From Parasedimentitalea huanghaiensis (GTDB lineage Bacteria; Pseudomonadota; Alphaproteobacteria; Rhodobacterales; Rhodobacteraceae): 64,000 nt of DNA. Position numbers and translations under genes: made by a program. Numbering within the stretch: the first letter of the stretch is position 1; every line of letters starts with the position of its first letter. The notes under the pieces were generated by a model. That model was given only the letters and a program-made list of their open reading frames with translations. It had not been told where the DNA came from and searched no databases. This document shows, one piece after another, positions 53,675-62,613 of this stretch. Where the stretch lies: assembly GCF_009753675.1 (NCBI RefSeq), contig NZ_WQLV01000004.1:124001-188000 (forward strand). Reading direction: 5' to 3'.

Positions 53675-54277
53675 TTAGAAACGGTGCACGTAGCTAACGC
53701 CAACCACAATCGGATCGATCTCGGCTGTGCCGATAGGTGCTCCGTTCAGGGTGGCGTCGCTGTCGATATCGATATACCGCAGGTTCAGACGCACCGCACC
53801 ATGGTCAGAAATTTGCCAATCCGCACCAACCTGAACCGCGTAACCCCAGCTATCGTCAAGTTCCAGAACACCCAGTGGAGAGGCTTCCTCAAAGAAAGTA
53901 GTGTAGTTCAAGCCCAGCCCAAAGAAGGGTTTGATCTTCCCTTTTGTGGGAGGGTGGTAGTTCAACGACAGGGTTGGCGGCAGTTGTCGGGTGGTGCCCG
54001 CAAACGATCCGCCAATATTGATGTCATGTTCAAACGGGGTTGCAGCCAGCAGTTCAATCCCAAGGTTGTCGCGAATGAAGTACTCGGCGGTCAAGGACAG
54101 TTGTGTATCATCACCGATGGAGCTGGGACTGCCTGCAAGAGTGCCGTTGTCCGATTTGGGATTAACGTTGGCGACACCAACACCAAAGGTCCAGTCTCCC
54201 TGCGATTGGGCGATGGCGGGCGCGGCAAGGGCCGCAAATGCAGTGGTCAGCGCCAGGGCAGCGAAGGTGCGTTTCAT
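53675..54277 (-). CDS. ompW: OmpW family outer membrane protein
   Basis: 200 residues with a Sec signal (MKRTFAALALTTAFAALAAPAIA) and an eight-stranded beta-barrel pattern typical of OmpW. Marks include WTFGVGVANVNPKSD near the start, FIRDNLGIELLAATPFEHDI, PFFGLGLNYTTFF and the C-terminal DPIVVGVSYVHRF, ending in Phe as outer-membrane barrels do. OmpW forms a hydrophobic channel for small molecules. It is inserted on the opposite strand inside the leucine locus. An FNR-like site lies about 62 bases upstream of its start. Confidence 0.93.
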   Translation of the reverse strand: MKRTFAALALTTAFAALAAPAIAQSQGDWTFGVGVANVNPKSDNGTLAGSPSSIGDDTQLSLTAEYFIRDNLGIELLAATPFEHDINIGGSFAGTTRQLPPTLSLNYHPPTKGKIKPFFGLGLNYTTFFEEASPLGVLELDDSWGYAVQVGADWQISDHGAVRLNLRYIDIDSDATLNGAPIGTAEIDPIVVGVSYVHRF

Positions 54278-54338
54278 CGGGGTTCAGCCTTTTGTTTAGT
54301 GTACGGCCACAAAGTGTCTGGAGATGAGGTTGTCTACC

Positions 54339-54352
54339 CTGATCTGGATCAA
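54339..54352 (-). promoter_or_regulatory. FNR/Anr-like box upstream of ompW
   Basis: On the minus strand TTGATCCAGATCAG matches the TTGAT-N4-ATCAA consensus at 9 of 10 positions. It lies about 62-75 bases before the ompW start. In other proteobacteria ompW responds to FNR and oxygen; FnrL or Dnr proteins could act here. Confidence 0.5.
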
Positions 54353-54426
54353 AAAAATGGCCTCTTTCGTATTGAAAATACAGCACAAAATTGCATACCG
54401 GCCATGCATCTGGAGCAGGGCGAAAG

Positions 54427-55956
54427 ATGACTGAAATATGCAAATTTCCCGGACTTTTGAAAAATGGTAGTTGGGATCTACCCGATCAGCTTAACATGGC
54501 CGCACAGGCACTGGCGCATCCTGCTGAGCAACTGGCAGTGGTCGATCTGACAGGCACTGACCGTGTGGATGTCACCTATGGCGACTTGGCTGTCATGGTT
54601 GATGGGTTGGCGCGCTACTTGCTGACAAGGGTGCAGCCGGATGAGCCTGTAGGCGTGCTGCTGAGCCAGTCCCCCTGGTGTTTGGCAGCGCATTTGGCCA
54701 TTTGGAAAGTTGGCGGCATTTCAGTTCCCTTGTTCAAATTGTTCAAACGCGATGCTTTGGCTAGCCGGGCCGGGGATGCCGGGGTGCGTTTCGTCTTTAC
54801 GGATGTGGAGGGGAGCGAGCTGCTAGGTGATTTGGCTGAACCCGTCATAGTCTCTGACGCCGGACTATCCGGAGCTCCCGTAGAATTTGCCAGCACCACG
54901 CCGGAAACCCCTGCGGTTCTGATCTACACGTCAGGCACCACCGGCAGCCCCAAGGGTGCATTGCATGGGCATCGCGTACTCACAGGGCATCTGCCGGGTG
55001 TGTCCATCAGTCATGACCATTTAGGCCAGCCCGGCGATTGCCTGTGGACCCCGGCGGACTGGGCCTGGATTGGCGGGTTGTTCGATGTGGCCATGCCGGG
55101 TTTGGCGCTGGGCGTGCCGGTTGTCGCTGCCCGGCTCGACAAATTTACCCCCGATTCCTGTGCTGAGGTGATCAAACAAGGCGATGTGCGCAACGTGTTC
55201 TTTCCCCCAACAGCGCTGCGAATGCTGAAAGCAACAGGGCAGGGGCTCGACGGTCTGCGCTCTGTTGCCTCGGGAGGAGAGCCCCTGGGCGCGGAGATGC
55301 TCGCTTGGGGCCAGCGTCGATTGGGCGTGACAATCAACGAATTCTACGGGCAGACCGAATGTAACATGGTGGCCTCGTCCTGCGGGACGGATTTTGATCC
55401 GCTCCCCGGGTGCATCGGCAAGGCGGTGTTGGGACATGATTTGGCGGTGATTGATGAACACGGTCATCCGACCAAGAAAGAGGGCGATGTTGCGGTGTGC
55501 CGTGGATCGGCCTCGATGCTGCTTGAATACTGGAACCGACCCGAAGAAACGGCTGCCAAGTTTCGGGGTGATTGGTTGGTCACCGGCGATCGTGGTGTCT
55601 GGGAAGGCGACTATCTGCGCTTTGTCGGACGCGAGGATGACGTAATCACCTCGGCTGGATACCGGATCGGTCCGGCTGAGATCGAGGATTGCCTGCTAAC
55701 CCACCCGGCAGTGGCTACGGTTGGGGTGGTGGGCAAACCGGATGAGATGCGCACCGAGATTGTGAAGGCCTATGTGGTGTTGAAGCCGGGCATGACTGCG
55801 ATCGTGGCAGAGTTGCAAGACTACGTTAAAGAGCGGTTGGCGCAATATTCCTATCCACGTGAGGTCGAGTTTCTGCACGCGCTGCCGATGACAGTGACTG
55901 GTAAGGTGATCCGCAAGGAGTTGAAGCGCCGTGCAGCAGGGGAGAGGCAAACGTGA
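54427..55956 (+). CDS. AMP-binding acyl-CoA synthetase
   Basis: 509-residue ANL-family enzyme that activates a carboxylic acid to its CoA thioester through an acyl-AMP. The P-loop is YTSGTTGSPKGALHGHR (about residues 165-182), then EFYGQTECNMVASSCG, TGDRGVWEGDYLRFVGREDD (motif with the Asp and Arg) and TVTGKVIRKELKRR with the catalytic Lys near the C-terminus. It resembles medium-chain or acetyl-CoA synthetase types. In this locus it probably makes isovaleryl-CoA or acetoacetyl-CoA. ATG at 54427 is chosen over a longer frame. Its stop overlaps the next GTG start. Confidence 0.9.
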   Translation: MTEICKFPGLLKNGSWDLPDQLNMAAQALAHPAEQLAVVDLTGTDRVDVTYGDLAVMVDGLARYLLTRVQPDEPVGVLLSQSPWCLAAHLAIWKVGGISVPLFKLFKRDALASRAGDAGVRFVFTDVEGSELLGDLAEPVIVSDAGLSGAPVEFASTTPETPAVLIYTSGTTGSPKGALHGHRVLTGHLPGVSISHDHLGQPGDCLWTPADWAWIGGLFDVAMPGLALGVPVVAARLDKFTPDSCAEVIKQGDVRNVFFPPTALRMLKATGQGLDGLRSVASGGEPLGAEMLAWGQRRLGVTINEFYGQTECNMVASSCGTDFDPLPGCIGKAVLGHDLAVIDEHGHPTKKEGDVAVCRGSASMLLEYWNRPEETAAKFRGDWLVTGDRGVWEGDYLRFVGREDDVITSAGYRIGPAEIEDCLLTHPAVATVGVVGKPDEMRTEIVKAYVVLKPGMTAIVAELQDYVKERLAQYSYPREVEFLHALPMTVTGKVIRKELKRRAAGERQT

Positions 55957-56333
55957 AATTTTCTCAATTCTTGCTATCTATCGCACAATTACGCTGCCCG
56001 AACTGTAGCTCTCTGCAAGAGCCGTATGACCTGACCAAGACTGCAGGTTGGATGGCGGAAGATGAAGGTGACCATGTTCCGTTCATAGCATGCAATAAAT
56101 GCTGCAAGAAATTGCGATTGGCCGATAGGCATGGGGCCCGCTGGGCATTCCAATTCGTGTTTGTAGGAGGAAGCCTATTAGGATTGGCTGTTGTGGGTTT
56201 CCTAGGTTTGCAGCTTTCCGAACCAAGCCTGTCTATAATGGAAATTGCCGTTCTTACAGTGCTCTGGTTGGCGTTTGGCGCCGTTCTATTCAGTTTTTCA
56301 ATGCGCTATCTAAAAGTGGAGATCGTCGAATGA
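55953..56333 (+). CDS. Zinc-ribbon membrane protein, unknown
   Basis: 126 residues with a GTG start overlapping the preceding stop (GTGA) and an ATGA overlap with the carboxylase gene after it; GGGGAGAGG precedes the start. Residues 14-50 hold two Cys pairs, [10 protein letters not shown] and ACNKCCKKL, forming a zinc ribbon. Two membrane helices follow ([20 protein letters not shown] and [19 protein letters not shown]). I do not know the family. Its exact fit between acyl-CoA synthetase and carboxylase genes means it is translated with them. Confidence 0.8.
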   Translation: MKFSQFLLSIAQLRCPNCSSLQEPYDLTKTAGWMAEDEGDHVPFIACNKCCKKLRLADRHGARWAFQFVFVGGSLLGLAVVGFLGLQLSEPSLSIMEIAVLTVLWLAFGAVLFSFSMRYLKVEIVE

Positions 56334-57934
56334 AACTCACATCCAAGGTGATGCCGTCCTCTGAGAGCTTCAAGCAGAACCAAAGCGCTCATCTAGACGC
56401 GCTTGCTCAGATCTCCGAGGCCGCAGAGGCTGCACGCATGGGGGGCGGCGAACGATCGCGCGCCCGCCACGAAAGTCGTGGCAAGATGTTGCCGCGCCGT
56501 CGGGTGGCTAACCTGCTAGATCCCGGGTCTCCGTTTTTGGAGATCGGCGCAACTGCCGCTCACAACATGTACGACGGTGCAGCACCTGGGTCCGGCGTGA
56601 TCGCTGGTATTGGCCGGGTACAGGGGCAGGATGTCATGGTGGTCTGCAATGATGCCACGGTAAAAGGCGGCACCTACTTCCCGATGACGGTGAAAAAGCA
56701 CCTGAGGGCGCAGGAGATTGCTGAGGAAAACCATCTGCCTTGCATTTATCTGGTCGACAGTGGTGGTGCCAACTTGCCGCAACAGGACGAGGTGTTCCCA
56801 GACCGCGACCACTTTGGCCGGATCTTCTACAATCAGGCGCGGATGTCGGCCAAGGGTATTCCGCAAATTGCGGTGGTCATGGGCAGTTGCACTGCAGGGG
56901 GGGCCTATGTGCCCGCTATGTCGGATGTCACCATTATCGTGCGTGATCAGGGGACGATCTTTCTGGCCGGGCCGCCACTGGTCAAGGCGGCAACGGGTGA
57001 AGTGGTCTCGGCCGAAGATCTTGGCGGCGGTGATGTTCATACGCGTCTTTCGGGGGTCGCGGACTATCTGGCCGAAGATGATGCCCATGCGCTGGCACTG
57101 GCGCGACGGGCTGTTCTGTCGCTGAACCTGCGCAAGCCACAAACGGTTGACTGGGCGAGCTCAGAAGAGCCCGCTTATGATCCCGAAGAGATTTTGGGCG
57201 TGGTGCCGGGTGATCTGCGCACGCCGTATGACATTCGCGAAGTGATCGCGCGTCTGGTGGATGGCTCGCGTTTTGATGAATTCAAGCCGCGCTATGGGGA
57301 GACGCTGGTGACGGGTTTTGCCCATGTCAAAGGCTGCCCTGTGGGCATTGTTGCCAACAACGGCGTGTTGTTCTCAGAAGCGGCTCAAAAAGGTGCGCAT
57401 TTTGTTGAGCTGTGCAGCCAGCGCAAAATCCCACTGGTGTTCCTGCAAAACATCACCGGATTCATGGTGGGGCGTAAATACGAAAACGAAGGTATTGCCC
57501 GCCACGGTGCCAAAATGGTGACGGCTGTGGCTTCGACCAATGTGCCAAAGATTACCATGCTGGTTGGTGGCTCGTTTGGCGCAGGCAACTACGGTATGGC
57601 CGGACGTGCGTACCAGCCACGGTTCCTGTGGACTTGGCCCAATTCGCGCATCTCGGTGATGGGCGGCGAACAAGCTGCTGGCGTTCTGGCGACGGTAAAG
57701 CGCGACGGTATTGAGCGTCGCGGCGGCAGCTGGAGCGCCGAGGAAGAGACTGCGTTCAAGCAACCCACCATCGATATGTTCGAAGAGCAAAGCCACCCGC
57801 TCTATGCCTCGGCCCGGTTGTGGGATGACGGCATAATCGACCCGCGCAAGAGCCGCGATGTGTTGTCGCTGTCCCTGAGTGCTGCGCTGAATGCCCCAAT
57901 TGAGGAGACACGCTTTGGCGTGTTCCGGATGTAA
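56330..57934 (+). CDS. mccB: Methylcrotonyl-CoA carboxylase beta subunit
   Basis: 534-residue carboxyltransferase that moves CO2 from biotin to 3-methylcrotonyl-CoA in leucine breakdown. It has the two crotonase-like halves: the N-terminal one with [20 protein letters not shown] and [15 protein letters not shown], and the C-terminal one with [18 protein letters not shown] and [20 protein letters not shown]. Length and the MCC-type [11 protein letters not shown] distinguish it from propionyl-CoA carboxylase. The alpha subunit is encoded by the gene starting at 58322. Confidence 0.95.
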   Translation: MKLTSKVMPSSESFKQNQSAHLDALAQISEAAEAARMGGGERSRARHESRGKMLPRRRVANLLDPGSPFLEIGATAAHNMYDGAAPGSGVIAGIGRVQGQDVMVVCNDATVKGGTYFPMTVKKHLRAQEIAEENHLPCIYLVDSGGANLPQQDEVFPDRDHFGRIFYNQARMSAKGIPQIAVVMGSCTAGGAYVPAMSDVTIIVRDQGTIFLAGPPLVKAATGEVVSAEDLGGGDVHTRLSGVADYLAEDDAHALALARRAVLSLNLRKPQTVDWASSEEPAYDPEEILGVVPGDLRTPYDIREVIARLVDGSRFDEFKPRYGETLVTGFAHVKGCPVGIVANNGVLFSEAAQKGAHFVELCSQRKIPLVFLQNITGFMVGRKYENEGIARHGAKMVTAVASTNVPKITMLVGGSFGAGNYGMAGRAYQPRFLWTWPNSRISVMGGEQAAGVLATVKRDGIERRGGSWSAEEETAFKQPTIDMFEEQSHPLYASARLWDDGIIDPRKSRDVLSLSLSAALNAPIEETRFGVFRM

Positions 57935-57937
57935 GAC

Positions 57938-58240
57938 ATGAGGTTTCGCGGTTTAATTCAAGATGCGTTTCAGCATAACGACAAGAAGGGACTTGTTCTG
58001 ACGTTGAATCATGTCGAAGGGGTGCCACAGGTGGATATGACCGTACACATTGCTAGGCAGAAAACTCAAATTCTCGATATCGGGCGAAACTCCACCGATG
58101 GGCAGCCGGTCTCAACCCGCGCTTGCCTGACAGGGAAACCGGTACCTGCATATGGCTCGATCTTAGTGGACTGGGCACCAGCAAACCCAGACTTCCGTGC
58201 GCTTCGCAGCCAATGGGTTGAAGAAGCGAAAACTGGATGA
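57938..58240 (+). CDS. Small protein between the carboxylase subunit genes, unknown
   Basis: 100 residues, starting three bases after the mccB stop. No signal peptide or membrane segment is seen. The pattern is mixed alpha/beta: MRFRGLIQDAFQHNDKKGLV, then VDMTVHIARQKTQILDIGRN and VSTRACLTGKPVPAYGSIL. I recognise no family. Its stop overlaps a further 31-codon frame (58237-58332) that runs into the mccA start, which may couple translation. A role with the carboxylase is possible from context only. Confidence 0.7.
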   Translation: MRFRGLIQDAFQHNDKKGLVLTLNHVEGVPQVDMTVHIARQKTQILDIGRNSTDGQPVSTRACLTGKPVPAYGSILVDWAPANPDFRALRSQWVEEAKTG

Positions 58241-58321
58241 AACGTATCGTTACCCACGTACTGAAGAATTTGCAGGTCCCGCACCTGACCCAATTTCGCC
58301 AACCCCGAGAGGATGGATCTG

Positions 58322-60262
58322 ATGTTCGATAAAATCCTGATAGCCAACCGAGGCGAAATCGCCTGCCGTGTGATGGAAACAGCCCGTGCCATGGGGGTAA
58401 GAACCGTAGCCGTCTATTCAGACGCTGACCGGGGTTCGAAACACGTGGCCATGGCTGATGAAGCCTATCAAATAGGCCATGGACCTGCGCCAGCTGACAG
58501 CTATTTGTTGGGCGATGAGATCATTGCGACAGCGCAAAAATGTGGGGCTCAGGCAATTCACCCTGGATATGGTTTCCTGTCCGAGAACCCGGAATTTGTC
58601 GATGCGGTTGAGGCGGCTGGGCTGACCTTTATCGGGCCTTCTGCGGACGCCATTCGGGCCATGGGCCTGAAAGATGCTGCCAAGGTTCTGATGGAGAAAG
58701 CAGGCGTGCCAGTGGTGCCGGGGTATCACGGGACCAATCAAGATAGCGAGCACCTGTCAGGCGCAGCGGACGGCATTGGATATCCGGTACTGATCAAGGC
58801 GGTGGCTGGTGGCGGAGGCAAGGGGATGCGACTGGTCGAGCGAGCCGCGGACTTCATGGAGGCGCTGGAAAGTGCCCGAAGTGAAGCAATCACCGCCTTT
58901 GGCAATCCTGATGTTTTGGTTGAAAAATATATTCAGCAACCGCGTCATATTGAAATTCAGGTGTTTGGTGATGGAACCCATGCTGTACATTTATTTGAGC
59001 GTGATTGTTCATTGCAGCGTCGCCATCAAAAAGTGATCGAAGAAGCCCCGGCACCAGGCATGACGCAGGAGATGCGGGCCGCAATGGGGCAGGCGGGTGT
59101 CCGCGCGGCTGAGGCAATTGGCTATAAGGGCGCAGGCACAGTCGAATTTATCGTGGATGGGTCGCATGGCCTGCGCGCTGATGGGTTCTGGTTCATGGAA
59201 ATGAATACCCGCTTGCAGGTGGAACACCCGGTAACCGAAGCCATCACCGGTGTAGATCTGGTGGAGTGGCAGTTGCGTGTGGCTGCAGGTGAACGCTTGC
59301 CAAAGCGCCAAGACGATCTGACGATCAACGGGCATGCCTTTGAAGCGCGGTTGTACGCCGAGGATGTGCCCAAAGGGTTTCTGCCCGCCACCGGTACTTT
59401 GACCCATCTGCAATTCCCTGCTGAGTGCCGGGCCGACAGTGGCGTGCGGGCTGGTGACACGATCAGTCCCTGGTATGACCCGATGATTTCGAAGGTTATT
59501 GTACATGGTCCGACGCGTGCAGTGGCACTGGCCCGGTTGAGCCGGGCGCTGGAGGGAACCCAGGTTGGGGGTACTGTGACCAATCTTGCCTTTCTTGGGG
59601 CCTTGGCCGGACATCAAGGCTTTGCCCGTGGTGAAGTCGATACGGGGCTGATTGCCCGAGATCTCGATGTATTGGCAGCCGCACCAGTGGTCGAGCCTTT
59701 CCATAGAGTGGCAGCTGGTATGGCCGCACTGAACTTGATTGAACCAATGTCTGACAGTGGGTTTACGCTGTGGTCGTCGTTGCGCCGGGTGGTAACTCTG
59801 AGTCTGCAGGGGGAGGAGTTTGAAGTGGAAGTTGAAGTGGACGGTAAAGACCTGCAACTTTGGCATATTGCAGGCGAAAAAGTGATTGTGAGCCGTCGGG
59901 GTGAAAGCTGGATCATCGGCAGCCGCCTGATGCCTGATGTTACTCACTCGGGTGGCGCTATTACTGTTTTCGATGGATATGGCCTAGCATTCGACGTTGT
60001 CGATCCGTTGGATCGCGATGCGCGAGCCGGAGGTGATACCAACGTTATTGAAGCTCCGATGCCGGGATTGGTCAAGGCTGTGTTTGCCAAGGCAGGACAA
60101 GTGGTGGCCGAGGGTGATCGGCTGGCAGTGCTGGAGGCCATGAAGATGGAACACGCGCTTCTTGCTGCCCGTGATGGGGTGGTGGCAGAGGTTCTGGCAA
60201 CCTCTGGCGACCAGGTCGAAGCGGGGGCGGCATTGGTCCGGTTGCAGGACGAGGGCGAATAA
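58322..60262 (+). CDS. mccA: Methylcrotonyl-CoA carboxylase alpha (biotin-containing) subunit
   Basis: 646 residues. The biotin carboxylase part starts MFDKILIANRGEIACRVMET and has HPGYGFLSENPEF, the ATP-grasp GGGGKGMRLVE, and FMEMNTRLQVEHPVTEAITG. A middle BT-type linker and a C-terminal biotinyl domain follow, with LEAMKMEHALLAARDG carrying the biotin Lys. It forms the carboxylase with the beta subunit at 56330-57934. I chose the ATG at 58322, which aligns with family starts; another in-frame ATG lies nine bases upstream. Confidence 0.95.
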   Translation: MFDKILIANRGEIACRVMETARAMGVRTVAVYSDADRGSKHVAMADEAYQIGHGPAPADSYLLGDEIIATAQKCGAQAIHPGYGFLSENPEFVDAVEAAGLTFIGPSADAIRAMGLKDAAKVLMEKAGVPVVPGYHGTNQDSEHLSGAADGIGYPVLIKAVAGGGGKGMRLVERAADFMEALESARSEAITAFGNPDVLVEKYIQQPRHIEIQVFGDGTHAVHLFERDCSLQRRHQKVIEEAPAPGMTQEMRAAMGQAGVRAAEAIGYKGAGTVEFIVDGSHGLRADGFWFMEMNTRLQVEHPVTEAITGVDLVEWQLRVAAGERLPKRQDDLTINGHAFEARLYAEDVPKGFLPATGTLTHLQFPAECRADSGVRAGDTISPWYDPMISKVIVHGPTRAVALARLSRALEGTQVGGTVTNLAFLGALAGHQGFARGEVDTGLIARDLDVLAAAPVVEPFHRVAAGMAALNLIEPMSDSGFTLWSSLRRVVTLSLQGEEFEVEVEVDGKDLQLWHIAGEKVIVSRRGESWIIGSRLMPDVTHSGGAITVFDGYGLAFDVVDPLDRDARAGGDTNVIEAPMPGLVKAVFAKAGQVVAEGDRLAVLEAMKMEHALLAARDGVVAEVLATSGDQVEAGAALVRLQDEGE

Positions 60263-60264
60263 CC

Positions 60265-60321
60265 TTGCTAAAACAGTGAAGGGAACGCAGGCTGAGAGTC
60301 GGGAATTGAGTATTTTAGCAA
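60265..60321. other. Long inverted repeat between mccA and the HMG-CoA lyase gene
   Basis: TTGCTAAAA (60265-60273) and TTTTAGCAA (60313-60321) form a perfect 9-bp stem enclosing 39 bases in the 80-base gap. Without a T-run it is not a clear terminator. It may be an mRNA processing or stability element within the operon. Confidence 0.45.
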
Positions 60322-60342
60322 AAAGAAACAGGGAGCCTGAGT

Positions 60343-61197
60343 ATGGGTGATAGGGTCGAGATTTTTGAAGTTGGGCCGCGCGATGGTCTGCAAAATGAAA
60401 AACGTGAAATCCCTGTTGCTGAAAAACTGGCCTTGGTGGACTGCCTGAGCCAAGCCGGGTTCAACCGGATTGAAGTGGCCAGCTTTGTTTCTCCCAAAAG
60501 AGTGCCGCAGATGGCGGGCAGTGGTGAAGTGCTGGCTGGTATCAAACGTGCCAAGGGAATTCGCTATGCTGCGCTGACGCCAAACATGCGGGGGTACGAT
60601 GCAGCGATATCTGCTGGCGCAGATGAGATCGCGGTGTTTGCCTCGGCCTCAGAAGGATTCTCGCAGGCCAATATCAACGCTTCAATTGCAGAATCGATAG
60701 AGCGGTTTGAACCGATCTTAGAGGCCGCCCGTCATATTGATCTCCCGGTGCGCGGCTACATTTCATGCGTGACCGATTGTCCCTATGACGGCGCAGTGGC
60801 GCCTGAAAAAGTCGCTGAACTGGCGGATCATTTGTTTGCACAGGGCTGCTACGAAATTTCGTTGGGCGACACGCTGGGTCAAGCTACTCCGGATTCAGTG
60901 GCGCGTATGCTACTGGCGGTGCGCGAAGCGGTGCCTGCAACCCGGCTGGCAGGGCATTTTCACGACACAGCGGGGCGGGCAATCGATAATATCGATGCTG
61001 CGCTTGCAATGGGCGTGCGGGTGTTTGATGCCGCTGTGGGCGGGCTAGGGGGCTGTCCGTTTGCCCCAGGAGCGTCAGGCAATGTTGCTACCGAACTGGT
61101 GCACGAGCATCTGACACGGCTGGGGTATGAGACCGGGCTGGACGGGGATGTGCTGGTGAAGGCGGCTGAAATGGCGCGCGCCATGCGAGCAGGCTGA
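60343..61197 (+). CDS. mvaB: Hydroxymethylglutaryl-CoA lyase
   Basis: 284-residue TIM-barrel enzyme cleaving HMG-CoA to acetyl-CoA and acetoacetate, the last step of leucine breakdown. Family marks are EVGPRDGLQNEKREIP at the start, the metal His pair in GHFHDTAGRAIDNI, and VGGLGGCPFAPGASGN with the active-site Cys. Length is normal. ATG at 60343 with GGGAG upstream. It follows the inverted repeat after mccA. Confidence 0.96.
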   Translation: MGDRVEIFEVGPRDGLQNEKREIPVAEKLALVDCLSQAGFNRIEVASFVSPKRVPQMAGSGEVLAGIKRAKGIRYAALTPNMRGYDAAISAGADEIAVFASASEGFSQANINASIAESIERFEPILEAARHIDLPVRGYISCVTDCPYDGAVAPEKVAELADHLFAQGCYEISLGDTLGQATPDSVARMLLAVREAVPATRLAGHFHDTAGRAIDNIDAALAMGVRVFDAAVGGLGGCPFAPGASGNVATELVHEHLTRLGYETGLDGDVLVKAAEMARAMRAG

Positions 61198-61237
61198 AGT
61201 GGCGCAACGGTTTCAACAATAAACTACTGGAAAACGA

Positions 61238-62017
61238 ATGTTCAACACAATCACTGTGGCCACGGATTCGCGCGGGGTTGCGACACTAACCTTGGATAGG
61301 GCGAACAAACACAACGCTATGTCCGGCGAGATGATAGATGAACTGACCACTGCTGCTTTGCAGATGGCACAGGATGATACTATCCGCGTGGTGATCCTGA
61401 CTGGCACCGGCAAGAGCTTCTGTGCAGGCGGTGACTTGTCTTGGATGCAAGCACAGATGGCGGCAGATTCGGCGACTCGGTTTGTTGAAGCGCGCAAGCT
61501 GGCCGAAATGCTGCAGGCATTAAACACATTGCCCAAGCCGTTGATTGGGGCCTTGCAAGGAAATGCCTTTGGCGGCGGTGTTGGCATGGCCTCTGTTTGT
61601 GATGTGGCTATTGGCGTGGACCACTTGAAAATGGGCCTGACAGAAACCAAACTGGGAATCATCCCGGCCACGATCGGCCCCTATGTTCTGGCCCGAATGG
61701 GCGAAGCGCGGGCGCGTCGTGTTTTCATGTCAGCGCGATTGTTTGGTGCAATTGAAGCTGTTGAACTTGGATTGCTGAGTAAAACTGTACCAGCGGACCA
61801 ATTGGCAGATGCCGTGGAGGCAGAGGTTTTGCCCTATTTAAGCTGCGCGCCTGGTGCGGTTGCCGCAGCAAAACAACTAGCCCGTGATCTTGGTCCCCGT
61901 ATAGATGACAGCGTTATTGACCATACGATTGGGGCGTTGGTGTCACGCTGGGAAACTGCAGAGGCCGCTGAAGGGATCGGAGCCTTTTTTGAGAAACGAA
62001 AGCCGAGCTGGCAATAA
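61238..62017 (+). CDS. liuC: Enoyl-CoA hydratase, probably methylglutaconyl-CoA hydratase
   Basis: 259-residue crotonase-fold protein. The oxyanion-hole segments are KSFCAGGDLSWMQAQ and GNAFGGGVGMASVCDVAIG, followed by FGLTETKLGIIPATIGPYVL with the catalytic Glu region. In this locus it most likely hydrates 3-methylglutaconyl-CoA to HMG-CoA, between the carboxylase and the lyase. Crotonases are hard to tell apart by motif, so the specific name rests on context. A hairpin terminator follows. Confidence 0.87.
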   Translation: MFNTITVATDSRGVATLTLDRANKHNAMSGEMIDELTTAALQMAQDDTIRVVILTGTGKSFCAGGDLSWMQAQMAADSATRFVEARKLAEMLQALNTLPKPLIGALQGNAFGGGVGMASVCDVAIGVDHLKMGLTETKLGIIPATIGPYVLARMGEARARRVFMSARLFGAIEAVELGLLSKTVPADQLADAVEAEVLPYLSCAPGAVAAAKQLARDLGPRIDDSVIDHTIGALVSRWETAEAAEGIGAFFEKRKPSWQ

Positions 62018-62022
62018 ATCTG

Positions 62023-62061
62023 GTCAGCCCAATAAAATATGTATCTTGGCCTGACGTTTTT
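62023..62061 (+). terminator. Terminator of the leucine operon
   Basis: GTCAG-C-CCA (62023-62031) pairs with TGG-C-CTGAC (62047-62055) with one mismatch and a long AT-rich loop, followed by GTTTTT. Only moderately stable, but well placed five bases after the liuC stop. Confidence 0.6.
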
Positions 62062-62148
62062 GGCCGGGTTTTAATACTTACTCATTCATTTTATCGAATG
62101 TAGAAAAAATGCGTGTCAGTGGCGATTCAACTGCTTACAAAGCCATTG

Positions 62149-62187
62149 CCTGTGTTGACGATGCCAAAGCGCGAGAGTAGACACAGG
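62149..62187 (+). promoter_or_regulatory. Promoter of the nuo operon within an inverted repeat
   Basis: TTGACG (62155-62160), an exact 17-bp spacer and TAGACA (62178-62183) make a good sigma-70-type promoter. A perfect 7-bp inverted repeat, CCTGTGT (62149-62155) and ACACAGG (62181-62187), brackets it, so a regulator could cover both boxes. nuoA starts 61 bases beyond it at 62248. Confidence 0.65.
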
Positions 62188-62247
62188 CGAAAGTCAACAC
62201 GCCAATTGACGGCGCGCAGGAACCCGCGCGCAGGAAAGGAGCCACTC

Positions 62248-62613
62248 GTGGAAGAGATGTTGCGGGAATACCTCCCGATCCTGGTGTTTCTGGCCGTAGC
62301 GGTCGGCCTTGGAATTGTGCTCATTCTGGCAGCAGTTGTGCTGGCAGTTCGCAATCCAGACCCAGAAAAAGTTAGTGCTTATGAATGCGGATTCAATGCC
62401 TTTGATGATGCGCGAATGAAATTTGATGTCCGATTCTATCTGGTGTCGATTCTTTTCATCATTTTTGATCTGGAAATCGCCTTTCTGTTTCCCTGGGCCG
62501 TGGGCTTCAAGGACATCAGCATGACTGGCTTCTGGTCGATGATGGTCTTCTTGGGCGTTTTGACCATTGGCTTTGCCTATGAGTGGAAAAAAGGGGCCCT
62601 GGAATGGGAGTGA
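62248..62613 (+). CDS. nuoA: NADH-quinone oxidoreductase subunit A
   Basis: 121 residues with three membrane helices. It carries NuoA marks: [31 protein letters not shown] (residues about 43-73, here only cited by its key YECGF core) and [14 protein letters not shown] with the conserved acidic residues of the quinone-channel loop. It is a membrane-arm subunit of complex I. I chose GTG at 62248 because AAGGAG lies seven bases upstream and the protein then has the usual length; the longer frame upstream lacks homology. Confidence 0.95.
   Translation: MEEMLREYLPILVFLAVAVGLGIVLILAAVVLAVRNPDPEKVSAYECGFNAFDDARMKFDVRFYLVSILFIIFDLEIAFLFPWAVGFKDISMTGFWSMMVFLGVLTIGFAYEWKKGALEWE

Noticed and set aside
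59009-59947. A 312-codon minus-strand frame opposite mccA
   Set aside because: It lies wholly antisense to a well supported biotin carboxylase gene, is rich in His, Gln and Pro as expected for a shadow frame, and has no family resemblance.
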